Positions 17,634 through 28,479 are shown, numbered from the stretch's first letter. The stretch: DNA of 64,000 nt from Pseudomonas sp. Leaf58 (GCF_003627215.1 NZ_CP032677.1:2733501-2797500), one strand, 5' to 3'. Notes: generated by a model from the letters alone, not told the origin. Numbers and translations: made by a program.

Positions 17634-17648
17634 AATCATCGATTGATA
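17634..17648. promoter_or_regulatory. Candidate LysR-type operator
   Basis: The palindrome ATCA-TCGAT-TGAT lies in the AT-rich gap between the divergent CoA-transferase and LysR genes, about 30 bases ahead of the LysR start. LysR regulators often bind such short dyads in divergent promoters. The assignment rests on position and symmetry only. Confidence 0.35.
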
Positions 17649-17677
17649 ACTTTTGCAAAACAACCAGTAGGCCCGTC

Positions 17678-18583
17678 ATGAACGTCAAGCAACTGCGCGC
17701 CTTTGTCGCCGTGGCCAAGTACCAAAGCTTCGCCCAAGCCGGTGAGCACCTGCATGTCTCGCAACCGGCGCTGAGCCTGACCATCAAGGCCCTGGAAGAA
17801 AACCTTGGCGGCGCCCTGCTCAGCCGCACCACGCGTAGCGTCAGCCTGACCGCCGAAGGCGAGGTGCTGCTGCCACTGGCACGGCGCCTGCTGGCCGACT
17901 GGGACGACACCGAAGAGATGCTACGCCAGCGTTTCACCCTGCAGCTGGGCCGGGTTTCGGTGGCGGCCATGCCCGCCTTCGCCGGCAACTTGCTGCCCCG
18001 CTCGCTCAAGGTGTTTCGCCAGTGCTACCCAAAGGTCAACGTCACCGTGCATGACGTGATCAACGAACAGGTACAGGAACTGGTGCGCCATCGCCGCGTC
18101 GAACTGGGCATCGGCTTCGAGCCGGACAACATCGACGGCCTGAACTTCCACCCGTTGTACATGGACCGCTTCGTTGCGGTGGTGCCCGCCGATTCGCCAT
18201 TGGCGCTGCTGCCCCAAGTCAGTTGGGCGCAGCTGATGGCCGAAGACTTCGTGGCCCTGCAACGTCCATCGGCGGTGCGCTTGCTGATGGAGCAGAACGT
18301 AGCCGCCCATCATGGCAAGCTGACGGTAGCCTTCGAGAGCCACCAGTTGGCAACCATCGGCCGTATGGTTGCCAGCGGCCTGGGGGTCAGTGCCGTGCCG
18401 GCGCTGTGCATCAACCAGATGCAAGAACTTGGCGCCCGCTGCGTGACCCTGGTCGAACCCACGGTCGAGCGCCGCATCGGCGTGATTGCCCTCAGTGAAC
18501 ACAAGCTTTCTACTGCAGCGCAGGCGCTGCTTGAGGTTGTGCTTTCCACTACCCAGATCCCGGAGGTGACATGCGTTACGTGA
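17678..18583 (+). CDS. LysR family transcriptional regulator
   Basis: The 301-residue protein has the LysR winged helix at residues 1-60 ([20 protein letters not shown], then [18 protein letters not shown]) and a periplasmic-binding-protein-like effector domain from about 90 to 295. It is divergent from the acetoacetate CoA-transferase genes, its most likely target. The 3' end overlaps the start of the aldo/keto reductase gene by 13 bases, so it is co-transcribed with that gene. The effector cannot be deduced. Confidence 0.88.
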   Translation: MNVKQLRAFVAVAKYQSFAQAGEHLHVSQPALSLTIKALEENLGGALLSRTTRSVSLTAEGEVLLPLARRLLADWDDTEEMLRQRFTLQLGRVSVAAMPAFAGNLLPRSLKVFRQCYPKVNVTVHDVINEQVQELVRHRRVELGIGFEPDNIDGLNFHPLYMDRFVAVVPADSPLALLPQVSWAQLMAEDFVALQRPSAVRLLMEQNVAAHHGKLTVAFESHQLATIGRMVASGLGVSAVPALCINQMQELGARCVTLVEPTVERRIGVIALSEHKLSTAAQALLEVVLSTTQIPEVTCVT

Positions 18584-19392
18584 AACTGGCAGGTTCGAGC
18601 GTTCCGGCCATCGGCCAAGGCACCTGGTACATGGGTGAAGATCCAGGCTTGCGCGCCGCCGAGGTAGCAGCGCTGCAACAGGGCATCGAACTTGGCCTGA
18701 GCTTGATCGATAGCGCCGAGATGTATGCTGAAGGCGGCGCCGAGGAAGTCGTTGGCCAAGCCATTGCCGGGCGCCGTGACCAGGTGTTTCTGGTCAGCAA
18801 GGTCTACCCGCACAATGCCAGCCGACGCGGCATGGCGGCCGCCTGCGAGCGCAGCCTCACACGCCTGGGCACCGACTGCATCGACCTGTACCTGCTGCAC
18901 TGGCGTGGCCAGCACCCGCTGGACGAAACCGTCGAAGCCTTCGAGCGCCTGCGCGAGCAAGGCAAGATCAAACGTTGGGGCGTTTCCAATTTCGACGTCG
19001 ACGACCTGCGCGAACTGCACAACCCCGATTGCGCCACCAACCAGGTGTTGTACAACCCGGCCCAGCGTGGCATCGAGTTCGACCTGTTGCCCTGGTGCGA
19101 AAAGCGCGCCTTGCCGACCATGGCCTACTGCCCGCTGGCCCAGGCCGGGCGCCTGTTGCAGCACCCTGTGCTGGCGGAAATCGCTGAGCGCCATGGCGCC
19201 ACACCAGCCCAGGTCAGCCTGGCCTGGGTGACCCGCGATGACGGCGTGATTGCCATTCCCAAGGCCGTGGCGCCCGAGCATGTGCGGCTGAATGCGGCCG
19301 CGGGTTCGCTGACCTTGACCAGCGAAGACCTGTGGGCGATCGACCGAGCGTTCCCAGCACCGACGCGCAAGCAGCGGTTGGCGATGGTCTAG
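18571..19392 (+). CDS. Aldo/keto reductase
   Basis: This 273-residue TIM-barrel NADPH oxidoreductase shows the family tetrad: Asp in SLIDSAEMY, the Tyr four residues on, Lys in FLVSKVYP and His in LYLLHWRG. The C-terminal coenzyme motif IAIPKAV is present. Length and motifs match the YeaE/DkgA-like group that reduces methylglyoxal and other small carbonyls. The gene overlaps the 3' end of the LysR gene and has a strong CGGAGG ribosome site. Its substrate, and any tie to acetoacetate metabolism, is unknown. Confidence 0.88.
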   Translation: MRYVKLAGSSVPAIGQGTWYMGEDPGLRAAEVAALQQGIELGLSLIDSAEMYAEGGAEEVVGQAIAGRRDQVFLVSKVYPHNASRRGMAAACERSLTRLGTDCIDLYLLHWRGQHPLDETVEAFERLREQGKIKRWGVSNFDVDDLRELHNPDCATNQVLYNPAQRGIEFDLLPWCEKRALPTMAYCPLAQAGRLLQHPVLAEIAERHGATPAQVSLAWVTRDDGVIAIPKAVAPEHVRLNAAAGSLTLTSEDLWAIDRAFPAPTRKQRLAMV

Positions 19393-19413
19393 CTACTGAC
19401 ACGAAACCGCTTT

Positions 19414-19498
19414 TGTGGGAGCGGGCGTGCCCGCGAACACCGGCAACGCCGGTGCCATACACTGCGGGGCCTTCTTCGCGGGCGCGCCCGCCCCCACA
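19414..19498. repeat. Inverted REP pair
   Basis: Arms at 19414-19437 and 19475-19498 carry TGTGGGAGCGGGC-type REP cores in opposite orientation with an internal GCCGGTG-type hairpin. It lies between the convergent aldo/keto reductase and dnaE2 genes and may end both transcripts. Confidence 0.75.
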
Positions 19499-19525
19499 GG
19501 TGCCTGGGCAATGCCGCAACTGGGC

Positions 19526-22500
19526 TCAGTGAAAATCCCGGCTGCGCACATCCAGCCCCTGCAACAGCGGGCTCATATCCTCCAGCCGCCGCGCTATCAG
19601 GTGGCGCACACCATTCTCCTGCTCCAGCCGCCCACTGACCTTGAGCAACTGCGCGCCCACCAGGGCCCGTCGCTGCCGCTCGGCCAGGTCCCGCCACACC
19701 ACCACATTAACCATGCCATGCTCGTCCTCCAGGGTGACGAAGGTCACGCCGCTGGCGGTCTGTGGCCGCTGGCGGCCTACCACCAGCCCGGCCACGGCAA
19801 TAGTGTCGCCATGCTCGACACCTTGCAGCTCGCATGAACTGCGACAGCCCAGTGCCCTCAGCCGTGCGCGCAACAAGGCCAGCGGATGCGGGCCAAGCGT
19901 GGTGCCAAGGGTTTGGTAATCCGCCATCAGGTCCTCGCCCACAGTGGGCACCGGCAGTTCAACGGCGCTTTCTGGCAAGGCGTGTACGTCGGCGAACAAG
20001 GGCAGTTGCGGCTGCACTGCCGCCACCTGCCAGCGCGCCTGGTGGCGATCGCGGGCCAAGGCGCGCAACGCACCGGCATCCGCCAAGCGGGCACGGGCAC
20101 GCGCGTCGAGCCCGGCGCGCAGGCACAGGTCTTCGACATCGCGCCATGGCCGCTGCGCCCTGGCCTGAGCCAGGCGCCTGGCATCGGCCTCGGCCAGCCC
20201 GCGCACCAGGCGCAAGCCCATGCGGATAGCCAGTGCGCCTTCTGCCTCAGGCTCAAGCGTGCAATCCCACTCGCTGTGGCAAACATCCACCGGGCGCACC
20301 TCGATACCCTGGCGCCGGGCCTCTTGCAGTAACTGGTCGGGGCTGTAGAAGCCCATGGGCCAGCTGTTGACCAGCGCGCAGGTGAAAATCGCCGGCTCAT
20401 GGCACTTGAGCCAGCTGCTGGCATAACACAGCAAGGCAAAGCTGGCCGCGTGCGATTCCGGGAAGCCATAGCTGCCAAAGCCCTTGATCTGCTCGAAAAT
20501 GCGTTCGGCAAACGCCAGCTCGTAACCATTGCGCAACATACCCTGCACCAGCCGCTGGCGGTGCGGCTCCAGGCCGCCGTGGCGCTTCCAGGCGGCCATG
20601 CTGCGGCGCAACTGGTCAGCCTCGCCCGGGCTGTAGTCGGCCGCGACGATGGCCAGTTCCATCACTTGCTCCTGGAACAGCGGCACGCCCAGGGTACGTT
20701 CGAACACTTCCTTCAGTTGCGGCGACGGGTACGTCACCGGCTCTTGCTTCAGACGCCGACGCAAGTAAGGGTGCACCATGTCGCCCTGGATTGGCCCGGG
20801 GCGGACGATGGCGACCTCGATGACCAGGTCGTAGAACTTTTCCGGGCGCAGCCGAGGCAGCATGGCCATTTGCGCGCGCGACTCGATCTGGAACACGCCC
20901 ATGGTCTCGGCGCGGCTGATCATCGCGTAGGTGGCCGGGTCTTCGCCGGGGATGGTGGCCAACGTCAGGTGCCGGCCGCGGTGGCGTTGCAGCAGGTCGA
21001 AGCAACGGCGCAAGGCACTGAGCATGCCCAGCGCCAGCACGTCGACCTTGAGTAGGCCAAGCATGTCCAGGTCGTCCTTGTCCCACTGGATCACCGTGCG
21101 TTTCGGCATCGCGGCATTCTCCACCGGCACCAACTCGTCCAGGGGTTGCTGCGAGATAACGAAACCGCCTGGGTGCTGTGACAGGTGCCGGGGGAAGCCG
21201 ATCAGCTCACCGGCCAGCACCAGCACCCGCCGCAGCGAAGGGCTACCGGCCTCGAAACCGGCCTCGGCCAGGCGCGAGTCATCAGGTAGGCGGTCGCTCC
21301 AGCGGCCACAGCATTTGGCCAAGGCGTCCACCTGGTCGGTCGGCAACCCCAGCACCCGTGCCACATCCCGCACCGCGCCGGCGGCATGGTAGGTGTTGAC
21401 CACCGCAGTCAGCGCCGCCCGGTGGCGGCCATAGCGACGAAACACATACTGGATCACTTCTTCGCGGCGGTCGTGCTCGAAGTCCACGTCAATATCCGGC
21501 GGTTCGTTACGCTCGCGTGACAGGAAGCGCTCGAACAGCAAGCGGTGGGTCATGGGATCGAGTTCGGTGATACCCAGCACGAAACACACCACCGAGTTGG
21601 CGGCCGAACCCCGCCCCTGGCAAAGAATGCCCTGGCTACGGGCGAAGGTGACGATGTCGTGCACCGTCAGGAAGTAGCTTTCGTAGCCCAGGTCCTCGAT
21701 CAGCGCCAACTCCTTGGCCAGCACCTCCCGCACCTTGCCACTGGGCCCGGCCGGCCAGCGCAACGGCAAACCCTGCTCGCACAATGCCCGCAGCCAGCTC
21801 GCCGGGGTATGGCCCTGGGGCACCAGTTCGCGTGGGTACTGGTAGTTCAGCTCGCTCAGTTCAAACTGGCAACGCGCGGCGATGACCAGGGTTTCGGCCA
21901 GCAGGTCGGCCGGGTAGAGTTCGCCCAGCTGCGCCTGGCTGCGCAGGTGCCGCTCGCCGTTGGCAAACAGGAAGCGCCCGGCCTCGGCTACCTGGCAGTG
22001 CTGGCGGATGGCGGTCATGCAGTCCTGCAGGGCGCGGCGGCCGCGCACGTGCATGTGCACGTCGCCACAGGCCACCGCGCGGATCCCCACCGTGGCCGCC
22101 AGGCCGCGCAAACGCTCGAGGCGCAAGGCATCGTCGCTGCCGCGGTGCAGGTGCACGGCCAGCCACAGGCGGTCGCCGAACACGCTGTGCAGCCACTGCC
22201 CGGGGGCGGCATCGGCGCTGTCATCGGCCACCCACAGTGCCAGCAGGCCCTGATGGTGCTGCTGCAGGTCGTCGCGAAACAGCTGGTACTGGCCCTTTTG
22301 CGCCCGCCGCCGGGCCCGGGTGATCAGCGCGCACAGGTTTTGGTAGCCGCTCAGGTCCTGCACCAGCAGCACCAGCTTGGGGCCATCCTGCAACTGCACT
22401 TCACTGCCCACGATCAGCCGCAGCTGGTGCTCCTTCGCGGCCTGCCAAGCCCGGACGATACCGGCCAAGGTGCATTCATCGGTGATCGCCAGGGCCTGGT

Positions 22501-22606
22501 AACCCTGCTCGCGCGCACGGCGCAACAGCTCGTCAGCGCTCGACGCACCGCGCTGGAAGCTGAAGTTGGACAGGCAATGCAGCTCGGCATAACCCGAGGT
22601 ATTCAT
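19526..22606 (-). CDS. dnaE2: Error-prone DNA polymerase DnaE2 (ImuC)
   Basis: This 1026-residue protein is the alternative alpha subunit used with ImuA and ImuB in damage-induced mutagenesis. An N-terminal PHP domain ([18 protein letters not shown]) is followed by the polymerase III palm with [13 protein letters not shown], which carries catalytic Asp residues, then helix-hairpin-helix and OB-fold regions near the C-terminus. The ATG at 22606 overlaps the stop of imuB, so I prefer it to the upstream codon at 22627. DnaE2 is shorter than replicative DnaE (about 1170) because it lacks the extreme C-terminal tail. It is the last gene of the lexA2 operon. Confidence 0.93.
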   Translation of the reverse strand: MNTSGYAELHCLSNFSFQRGASSADELLRRAREQGYQALAITDECTLAGIVRAWQAAKEHQLRLIVGSEVQLQDGPKLVLLVQDLSGYQNLCALITRARRRAQKGQYQLFRDDLQQHHQGLLALWVADDSADAAPGQWLHSVFGDRLWLAVHLHRGSDDALRLERLRGLAATVGIRAVACGDVHMHVRGRRALQDCMTAIRQHCQVAEAGRFLFANGERHLRSQAQLGELYPADLLAETLVIAARCQFELSELNYQYPRELVPQGHTPASWLRALCEQGLPLRWPAGPSGKVREVLAKELALIEDLGYESYFLTVHDIVTFARSQGILCQGRGSAANSVVCFVLGITELDPMTHRLLFERFLSRERNEPPDIDVDFEHDRREEVIQYVFRRYGRHRAALTAVVNTYHAAGAVRDVARVLGLPTDQVDALAKCCGRWSDRLPDDSRLAEAGFEAGSPSLRRVLVLAGELIGFPRHLSQHPGGFVISQQPLDELVPVENAAMPKRTVIQWDKDDLDMLGLLKVDVLALGMLSALRRCFDLLQRHRGRHLTLATIPGEDPATYAMISRAETMGVFQIESRAQMAMLPRLRPEKFYDLVIEVAIVRPGPIQGDMVHPYLRRRLKQEPVTYPSPQLKEVFERTLGVPLFQEQVMELAIVAADYSPGEADQLRRSMAAWKRHGGLEPHRQRLVQGMLRNGYELAFAERIFEQIKGFGSYGFPESHAASFALLCYASSWLKCHEPAIFTCALVNSWPMGFYSPDQLLQEARRQGIEVRPVDVCHSEWDCTLEPEAEGALAIRMGLRLVRGLAEADARRLAQARAQRPWRDVEDLCLRAGLDARARARLADAGALRALARDRHQARWQVAAVQPQLPLFADVHALPESAVELPVPTVGEDLMADYQTLGTTLGPHPLALLRARLRALGCRSSCELQGVEHGDTIAVAGLVVGRQRPQTASGVTFVTLEDEHGMVNVVVWRDLAERQRRALVGAQLLKVSGRLEQENGVRHLIARRLEDMSPLLQGLDVRSRDFH

Positions 22607-24021
22607 GCGAACCAACCCTGCAGCCACAACGGGCCGGCCTGGCTCAGGTCGCGATAGGCCCAGCCGCGCAGGCCGTCGCGGGTTTCGATGCGGTAGTAAT
22701 CACGGCGCACGTCGCCGCCATCCCACCAGCCCGACTCGATGCGCTCGGCGTGGCCTTGCACGCGGTAGCCGGTTTCGTCCAGCGCCAGGGGCGCCGCCAG
22801 CAACCAGCCCGGGCGGCTATTGGGCGTAACCGGCATGTTGCCCGGGGCACCCTGCTCTACCGCTTGCCAGGCACATTCGGGGCGGTGATCGGCTGCCGCA
22901 CTCAGGCCTTTGACCGCCTCGTCCCCCAAGCGGGCGCGCAGCCGTTCGCGCAATTGCTCCCAGGGTTGTGCCTGTTGCGCACGCGGGTCGAACAACGCTT
23001 GGTGTTGCGGCACAAAGGGTGGCAGGTCTTCGGCCACCAGCCGCAGGTTGCGCACCGGTGCGGGAATACGCAGCGGTTCCAGGCGCTCGCGCGCCAGTTC
23101 GAACAGCATCGCGGCATCGCGTTCGGCGGCCAGCAGGCCCACCTTGAGCAGGGTGTCCGGCCCTTCGGCGTGCTCCAGGTGCAGGCAGAAGCGCTGCACG
23201 CCACAGTCACGCCCGGCGAGGAACGCGGCAAGGTCGTTGAGCATGCGCCGCAGCGGGAACAGCAGGGCCTGGTGCGACTCGACGTCGAAGTTAAGCTCCA
23301 GCCGGGTTTCGAAGCGGTCAGGTGGCTGGTAAAAGCTCAGCCCCAAATTGCGCAGGCCGAGCAACTGGTCCAGGTGCAGCTGTACCTGGGCCGAAAAGCG
23401 CCTGGCCAGGGTATCGCGGGGCAAGGCCAGTACTTGGCCCAACTGGCGCAGCCCCATACGGGCAAAGGCTTCGGCGGCCTCTGCTGGCAAGCCGATACGC
23501 TCGATGGGCATGCCCAGCAGCGCCGCACGGGTCGCCTCGGCATCACACACGGCCAGGCCATCGTGGCCGTTGGCGAGCATGCGCGCCGCCACCGGGTTGC
23601 TGGCCAGGACGATGCGTTGGCGCAGGCCCAAGTCGGCCAGCTCTTGGCGCAGGCGGGCCTCGAACAAGGGCCAGGGGCCGAACAGTTGCAAGCTGGAGCC
23701 CACCTCCAGCAGCAGTGCCCGTGGGTAGTGCAAGCTGACCTGGGCACTGAAGCGGTAGGCCCAGGCTGCCAGCAACTGCTGCACCTGGTCGATGCGCTTG
23801 GGGTCGGCTTCGACGCAGCTGAAGCCATCGGCCAGGGCGCGCGCGGCCGTCAGGGTTTGCCCGGCCCGCAGGCCTAGCGCGGCTGCCGCCGGGTTGACCG
23901 CCTGCAGCACTCGTCGCTGGGGCGGCCCGCCAAGCAGCACCAGGGGTGTCTCGGGGTCGTCACGCTCACGCAGGACCGTGTCCAGCGCCAGCTGCGGAAG
24001 CAGAATGCAGGCCCAGAGCAT
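22603..24021 (-). CDS. imuB: ImuB, inactive Y-family polymerase homologue
   Basis: This 472-residue Y-family-like protein is the scaffold of the mutasome: it binds the beta clamp and recruits ImuA and DnaE2. The N-terminus [17 protein letters not shown] lacks the metal-binding acidic residues of active Y polymerases such as DinB, as expected for Imu[11 protein letters not shown] segment near residue 112 could be clamp-related. Six bases separate it from imuA, and its stop overlaps the start of dnaE2. It is under SOS control through LexA2 in this cassette. Confidence 0.92.
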   Translation of the reverse strand: MLWACILLPQLALDTVLRERDDPETPLVLLGGPPQRRVLQAVNPAAAALGLRAGQTLTAARALADGFSCVEADPKRIDQVQQLLAAWAYRFSAQVSLHYPRALLLEVGSSLQLFGPWPLFEARLRQELADLGLRQRIVLASNPVAARMLANGHDGLAVCDAEATRAALLGMPIERIGLPAEAAEAFARMGLRQLGQVLALPRDTLARRFSAQVQLHLDQLLGLRNLGLSFYQPPDRFETRLELNFDVESHQALLFPLRRMLNDLAAFLAGRDCGVQRFCLHLEHAEGPDTLLKVGLLAAERDAAMLFELARERLEPLRIPAPVRNLRLVAEDLPPFVPQHQALFDPRAQQAQPWEQLRERLRARLGDEAVKGLSAAADHRPECAWQAVEQGAPGNMPVTPNSRPGWLLAAPLALDETGYRVQGHAERIESGWWDGGDVRRDYYRIETRDGLRGWAYRDLSQAGPLWLQGWFA

Positions 24022-24027
24022 GGTGCA

Positions 24028-24648
24028 TCAGCCCCGCCCCGGGCAGGCAATGGGCAGCGCCGGTGGCATGCCGCCACGGCTTTTCAGCACGCGCCATTGC
24101 GCCGGGCGCGTGTCGACGGCAATACGCAGCGCTGCCGGTGAAGGGTTGTGCGCCGCCTGTTGCGGCCGGCAGGCGAACGCCAGCGCCTGACCGGTTTCGG
24201 CGGCCACCTGCAAGCGCCGCAGGGTACGGTCATCGGCACGCGCCGGCCAGCACAGCACCGCCGCGCAACTGCCGGAACGCAGGCACTGCTCGGCGGCCCA
24301 CAGGGCATCGGCCGGGTCGGCATCTACCTGCACCAGCCAGCGCAGGTCCACCCCCGCGGCCTGCCAGGCCGGGGCGTAAGGAATGAAGGGCGGCGCCACC
24401 AGCACCACCCGGCCACCTTCAGCACTCAGGCGCGCCAGCGTTGGCCACAGCAATTGCAGTTCGCCACAGCCGGGGCTGGCCAACAACAGTTCGCTGAGTG
24501 CTGCAGCCGGCCAACCGCCTTCAGGCAAGCGTTGGTCGAGGGCGGCATGGCCGGTGGGCTGCTGGCCGAGTGGCCGCGCCTGGGCCTGCCGGCCGCGCCA
24601 TACGCGGCGCTGGTCGAGCAGCCTGTCGAGGTCGACCACCGCGCCCAT
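24028..24648 (-). CDS. imuA: ImuA (SulA-like/RecA-like mutagenesis protein)
   Basis: This 206-residue protein has a RecA-like core without an intact Walker A, with ELLLASPGCGELQLLWP near 50-66 and a hydrophobic strand VVLVAPPFIPYAPAW. This matches ImuA of imuA-imuB-dnaE2 cassettes, also called SulA2. ImuA cooperates with ImuB and DnaE2 in damage-induced mutagenesis. Its ATG overlaps the lexA2 stop codon (ATGA), which indicates translational coupling and shared SOS control. Confidence 0.88.
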   Translation of the reverse strand: MGAVVDLDRLLDQRRVWRGRQAQARPLGQQPTGHAALDQRLPEGGWPAAALSELLLASPGCGELQLLWPTLARLSAEGGRVVLVAPPFIPYAPAWQAAGVDLRWLVQVDADPADALWAAEQCLRSGSCAAVLCWPARADDRTLRRLQVAAETGQALAFACRPQQAAHNPSPAALRIAVDTRPAQWRVLKSRGGMPPALPIACPGRG

Positions 24649-25256
24649 CAGTCACGCCTCAGCAAGCCGCAGAACACACCTTCGATGAAAAACGCCTGTT
24701 CCGGCTGCACATCGATGGGCGCATAGGCCGGGTTGCGCGGCAACAGCCGGTAACCGTTGCCCTGGCGTTGCAGGCGCTTGATGGTCACCTCGCCGTCCAG
24801 GCGTGCGACCACGATCTGCCCGTCGCGGGCGTCGGCCTGTTGCAGGATGCCGACCAGGTCACCATCGAAGATGCCGTCGTCGATCATCGAGTCGCCACGC
24901 ACCTTCAACAGGTAGTCGGGGGTACGGCGGAACAGGCTAGGGTCGAGCAGCAACTGCTCGTGGATGTCGAGGTCCGGGCCGATAGGGGCACCTGCCGCCA
25001 CTTGGCCGAGCACCGGTATTTCGAGGATTTCCGGGCGGCGCAGCGGTGCGGCCAAACGAATGCCCCGCGCCTGGTTCGGCGTGACATCGATGTAGCCGGC
25101 CTGGCACAAGGCGGTGATGTGCTTGCGCGCGACGCTGCGCGAGGCAAAACCGAAGCGCGTGGCGATATCGGCCAGGCTCGGTGGCTGGCCGTGGTCGGCG
25201 ATGCGCTCACGGATGAAGTCGAAGATAGCGCGGCGTTTGGGGGTAAGCGTGTCCAT
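24648..25256 (-). CDS. lexA2: LexA2 repressor of the mutagenesis cassette
   Basis: This 202-residue LexA has an N-terminal winged helix (TPKRRAIFDFIRERI, FGFASRSVARKHI) and a C-terminal S24 peptidase domain. The Ala-Gly cleavage site is in GQVAAGAPIG, the catalytic Ser in VRGDSMIDDGI and the Lys in IVVARLDGEVTIK. It begins the operon lexA2-imuA-imuB-dnaE2; P. putida is known to hold such a second LexA that mainly controls its own operon. The ATG at 25256 is chosen because a candidate operator sits immediately upstream. RecA-stimulated self-cleavage would release the operon after DNA damage. Confidence 0.93.
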   Translation of the reverse strand: MDTLTPKRRAIFDFIRERIADHGQPPSLADIATRFGFASRSVARKHITALCQAGYIDVTPNQARGIRLAAPLRRPEILEIPVLGQVAAGAPIGPDLDIHEQLLLDPSLFRRTPDYLLKVRGDSMIDDGIFDGDLVGILQQADARDGQIVVARLDGEVTIKRLQRQGNGYRLLPRNPAYAPIDVQPEQAFFIEGVFCGLLRRD

Positions 25257-25259
25257 GGA

Positions 25260-25271
25260 GCACATTTGTAC
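25260..25271 (-). promoter_or_regulatory. Candidate LexA2 operator
   Basis: On the minus strand this reads GTAC-AAAT-GTGC, which fits the GTAC-N4-GTGC motif I recall being reported for P. putida LexA2. It ends 4 bases before the lexA2 ATG, so bound LexA2 would block early transcription or the ribosome site region. A partly overlapping dyad, TGTAC-N8-GTGCA, spans 25267-25284. Self-repression is the known behaviour of this cassette. Confidence 0.65.
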
Positions 25272-25357
25272 TCTTTTCGGTGCACGCTGAACAGCCCCCT
25301 TCGTCGTCAGCTTTCGCTATGATCCTCAGGCGTGTGTTTTTTTGATCTGGATACCCA

Positions 25358-26014
25358 ATGCTGACTGCCCTGCTATTCGACCTCGACGGAACCCTGACTG
25401 ACACGGACACCCTGCACCTGCAGGCCTTTCGCCAACTGCTGCGGGAGCAGGACGGCCGTGAGCTGAGCCAGGCGCAATTCGATGCCCAGGTCAGCGGCCG
25501 GGCCAATGGTGAGTTGTTCGCCGAGCTGTTTGCCGGAGCCAGTGCCGAACAGTGCCAAGCGCTGGCCGACCGCAAGGAAGCGCTGTTCCGCGACCTATCG
25601 CCCAGCCTGGAGCCGATGCCGGGCCTGCTGCGCCTGCTGGAGCATGCCCGGGCACATGCGCTGGGCATGTGCGTGGTGACCAACGCACCGCGGCTCAATG
25701 CCGAACACATGTTGAACGCCATGGGCCTGAGCCAGCGCTTCGCGCATGTGCTGGTGGCCGAGGAACTGGCCCGGCCCAAGCCGGACCCGCTGCCCTACCT
25801 GACCGGGTTGCAGCAGCTGGGTGCCGAAGCTGGGCAGGCACTGGCCTTCGAGGATTCGCTACCGGGGGTGGTGGCGGCGTGTGGCGCGGGCATCTTTACC
25901 GTGGGTGTGGCTACCACGCAGACGCCAGAGCGGTTGCTGGCGGCGGGGGCGCGGTTGGTGGTTGCTGATTTCAATGACCCTGCGCTGTGGGCATTGATCG
26001 AGAGCATGGGGTGA
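25358..26014 (+). CDS. HAD family hydrolase (phosphoglycolate phosphatase-like)
   Basis: This 218-residue protein has all HAD motifs: FDLDGTLTD at residues 7-15 with both catalytic Asp, VVTNAPR for motif II, RPKPDPLPYL for motif III and AFEDSLPGVVAA for motif IV. The helical cap between motif I and II places it in subfamily IA, with beta-phosphoglucomutase- and phosphoglycolate-phosphatase-like enzymes. It is divergent from lexA2 and probably expressed alone. The substrate is not readable from sequence. Confidence 0.87.
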   Translation: MLTALLFDLDGTLTDTDTLHLQAFRQLLREQDGRELSQAQFDAQVSGRANGELFAELFAGASAEQCQALADRKEALFRDLSPSLEPMPGLLRLLEHARAHALGMCVVTNAPRLNAEHMLNAMGLSQRFAHVLVAEELARPKPDPLPYLTGLQQLGAEAGQALAFEDSLPGVVAACGAGIFTVGVATTQTPERLLAAGARLVVADFNDPALWALIESMG

Positions 26015-26043
26015 GGTGCCTGGCTTGGGTTTTCTAGCGCCGA

Positions 26044-26079
26044 TGAGATCGAGCGCCGCGCGGGCGGCGCTCGATCTCA
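26044..26079. terminator. Bidirectional hairpin between convergent genes
   Basis: A perfect 16-base stem (26044-26059 with 26064-26079, 4-base loop) lies between the HAD gene and the TonB receptor gene, which converge. The stem is GC-rich at the top. U-tracts are poor on both sides, so it may act with Rho. Confidence 0.6.
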
Positions 26080-26170
26080 ACAACACCACAACTCTGAAGC
26101 CGTAACCCCCCAACCACCGCGCACCTCGGCCGCGCCGCCGCCGAGCTGGCGACCAGCGCAGGCCCTGGGG

Positions 26171-28231
26171 TCACAGGTCGTAGCGCAACGCTATGCCCAG
26201 CGTGCGCGGGGCCCCCACATCGAGGATGTCGCCACTGCGGTTGTTGGTGATGTACTCCTTGTCGAAGGCGTTCTTCACAAACCCGGACACTGCAATATTG
26301 CGGGTGATCTTGTACTCGCTGTTGAAGTTGACCAGCCAGTAGTTGTCGCTGCGGCGCTGGTCAGTGACCTGCCCGGCGTCATCGAACGCGTACTCCGAAG
26401 GTGAGGTGCTCTGGTAGATGACATCGGTATTGAGGGTGAGGCGCTCGTTCCAGCGGTAGGTCGCCCCCAGCGCCATCTTGTACTTGGGCGAATAGAGGAA
26501 GGCCTCGCCACTCATGTCACGGCCATCGCCGGTGACAAAGTCCTTGTACTTGCCGTCGGTAACCGAGGCGGCAGCATTGAGCGTGAGCTGTGCGCCGAGG
26601 TCTTTCTCGACAGACACTTCCAGGCCCTTGATATCGCTGCTGCCAGCGTTGAACACATGGAGAAACTCAGTGTTCGGGTCCAGCACGCTGACCTGTTGGT
26701 CCTTCCATTCGGTGTAGTACAGGTTGGCACGCGTGCGCAGCGTGTCGTCGTAGAACGTGCCGCGGTAGGACAACTCGTAGTTGGTGGTGTACTCCGGGTC
26801 ATAGGCCTCATGCCCACCCCCGGCACGCATGTTCACGCCACCACCGCGATAGCCCTTCTGCACCATGAAGCCCAGGTATTGCCCATCGGCCAGCTGGTAA
26901 TCGAGGCCAAGCTTGGGCAGCACGGCGTTAAACGACTTGCTGACCTTGCCGGGGCTGGAGAAGTCGTCCTGGTCGATGTCGGTGTCGTTGTTTTCGTGGT
27001 CGTAGCGCAGGCCGGTGATCAGCGTCCAGCGCGGTGCGAAGGTCCAGTTGATCTCGCCGAACAGCGCTTGGTTCTCAATGGTGGTATCGCCTTTGGCGGT
27101 GCCGAACAGGCGTTCGTTGAACAGCAGGCGGTCATGGAAGTCGTTGGTGTTGTGCCCGTAGTAGGCGCCGACGAAGCTCTTCACCGTGTCGCCGGTGTAG
27201 TTCAGGCGCAACTCCTGGCTGAACAGGTTGCCGTCCTGCTGGCGCAACACCACCTGGTTGGCATCAGCGGACTGGTCGAAGTCCAGGCGGGCGTCGTAGT
27301 CCGAACGGGTGTTGGCGGTAAGGCTGGTCAGCGACCAGTAGTCGTCCAGCCGGTAGTCGACCTTGGCGCTGACGGTGTCCTGCTGCAGCTTGTCGAAGGC
27401 CTTGGTGTTGGAGGTCATCTTGTAATAACGGACCTTGCCGCTTTCACGCATGACCGTGTTATCGCCTTTGCGGCTTTCACCGTGGGCATAGGTCAGCAGG
27501 ATGTCGAGGTCGTCGCTTGGCAAGATCAGCAGTTTGCCGCGGGTATTGGCAGAGCGCCCGGGGTTGGCGTCGTCGTGCAAGCTGGTGTTGTCGATGTAGC
27601 CATCGCCTTCTTGATAGTCCACCGCGATTCGGCCAGCGATCTTGTTGTCGACCAGCGCACCGCCCCCGGCCACCGCCGCCCCGCGCTCGGCGTAGTTGCC
27701 CATGTTGGTCTGCGCCGCAAAACTCGGCTCGAAGGTTGGGTTGCGGGTTTGGATTACCACCGCGCCGGCCAGGGAATTGCGGCCTTGGGTGGTGGATTGC
27801 GGGCCGAGGAATACCTCGACCTGCTCGACGTCCCACAATTGCATGGGGCTCAAGGTCAAGGCGCGGTTCGGTTGTACCGCACCGTCAACGAACACCGACA
27901 CCGCACCGTTGAGCGTAGCCGGGCCCTGGTCGTCGAAACCGGACACCGGTACCCCACGAATACCCCAGTTTTCATTGCCAGACTGGTTGTACACGCCCGG
28001 GGTGCGGGCAAACACATCGACCAGGTTGTGGTCTTCTTTTTCACGTAACTGCTTGTCGGTGACCACCACTACGCTGGACTGGGTTTGCTCCAGGGTGCGG
28101 TTGATCTTCTCCCCAGTCACGGTGATTTGTTCCAGCTCTACCGCACCCGCCGGTGCCGCGGCCCAGGCACTGTTGGCCAGGTACAGGGCCGAGCCCACCG
28201 CCAGTGCCAGTGTACTTTGCTTGACGTCCAC
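26171..28231 (-). CDS. TonB-dependent outer-membrane receptor
   Basis: This 686-residue receptor starts best at the GTG at 28231, which has AAGGAG six bases ahead; the ATG at 28282 lacks a ribosome site. A signal peptide (to about residue 24, NSAWA) is followed by a plug domain (ITVTGEKINRTLEQTQSS as TonB-box area, VDVFARTPGVYNQ, VEVFLGPQSTTQGRNSLAG) and a 22-strand-type barrel that ends GIALRYDL. There is no N-terminal signalling domain and no sigma/anti-sigma pair nearby. The ligand could be a siderophore, a metal complex or another nutrient; nothing near it decides this. Confidence 0.87.
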   Translation of the reverse strand: MDVKQSTLALAVGSALYLANSAWAAAPAGAVELEQITVTGEKINRTLEQTQSSVVVVTDKQLREKEDHNLVDVFARTPGVYNQSGNENWGIRGVPVSGFDDQGPATLNGAVSVFVDGAVQPNRALTLSPMQLWDVEQVEVFLGPQSTTQGRNSLAGAVVIQTRNPTFEPSFAAQTNMGNYAERGAAVAGGGALVDNKIAGRIAVDYQEGDGYIDNTSLHDDANPGRSANTRGKLLILPSDDLDILLTYAHGESRKGDNTVMRESGKVRYYKMTSNTKAFDKLQQDTVSAKVDYRLDDYWSLTSLTANTRSDYDARLDFDQSADANQVVLRQQDGNLFSQELRLNYTGDTVKSFVGAYYGHNTNDFHDRLLFNERLFGTAKGDTTIENQALFGEINWTFAPRWTLITGLRYDHENNDTDIDQDDFSSPGKVSKSFNAVLPKLGLDYQLADGQYLGFMVQKGYRGGGVNMRAGGGHEAYDPEYTTNYELSYRGTFYDDTLRTRANLYYTEWKDQQVSVLDPNTEFLHVFNAGSSDIKGLEVSVEKDLGAQLTLNAAASVTDGKYKDFVTGDGRDMSGEAFLYSPKYKMALGATYRWNERLTLNTDVIYQSTSPSEYAFDDAGQVTDQRRSDNYWLVNFNSEYKITRNIAVSGFVKNAFDKEYITNNRSGDILDVGAPRTLGIALRYDL

Positions 28232-28479
28232 GCCCCGCTCCTTCGACAGATTGCTGTTGTTATGTGCCGTATGCATGCGCACTTGGGCGCTGGCGGAGCG
28301 GAGTCTGAGGTAAAGGTAATGGGAAGTAAATACTATTGATAAACCATCTCATTCGCGAAGTGGGTACTGGCCTCAGCCGCCGGCAGGTCGTGCTTGGCTA
28401 ACCGGTAAACGCGAGTGGCTTGGAACCCCATCGCACTTTACTGATACCTTCACCTCCTCCCCCAGCCAAGGAACGCCCT

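Noticed and set aside
28283..28340. Possible Fur box upstream of the TonB receptor
   Set aside because: The stretch is AT-rich, but no convincing 19-base GATAAT-type repeat could be aligned, so iron control is not claimed.
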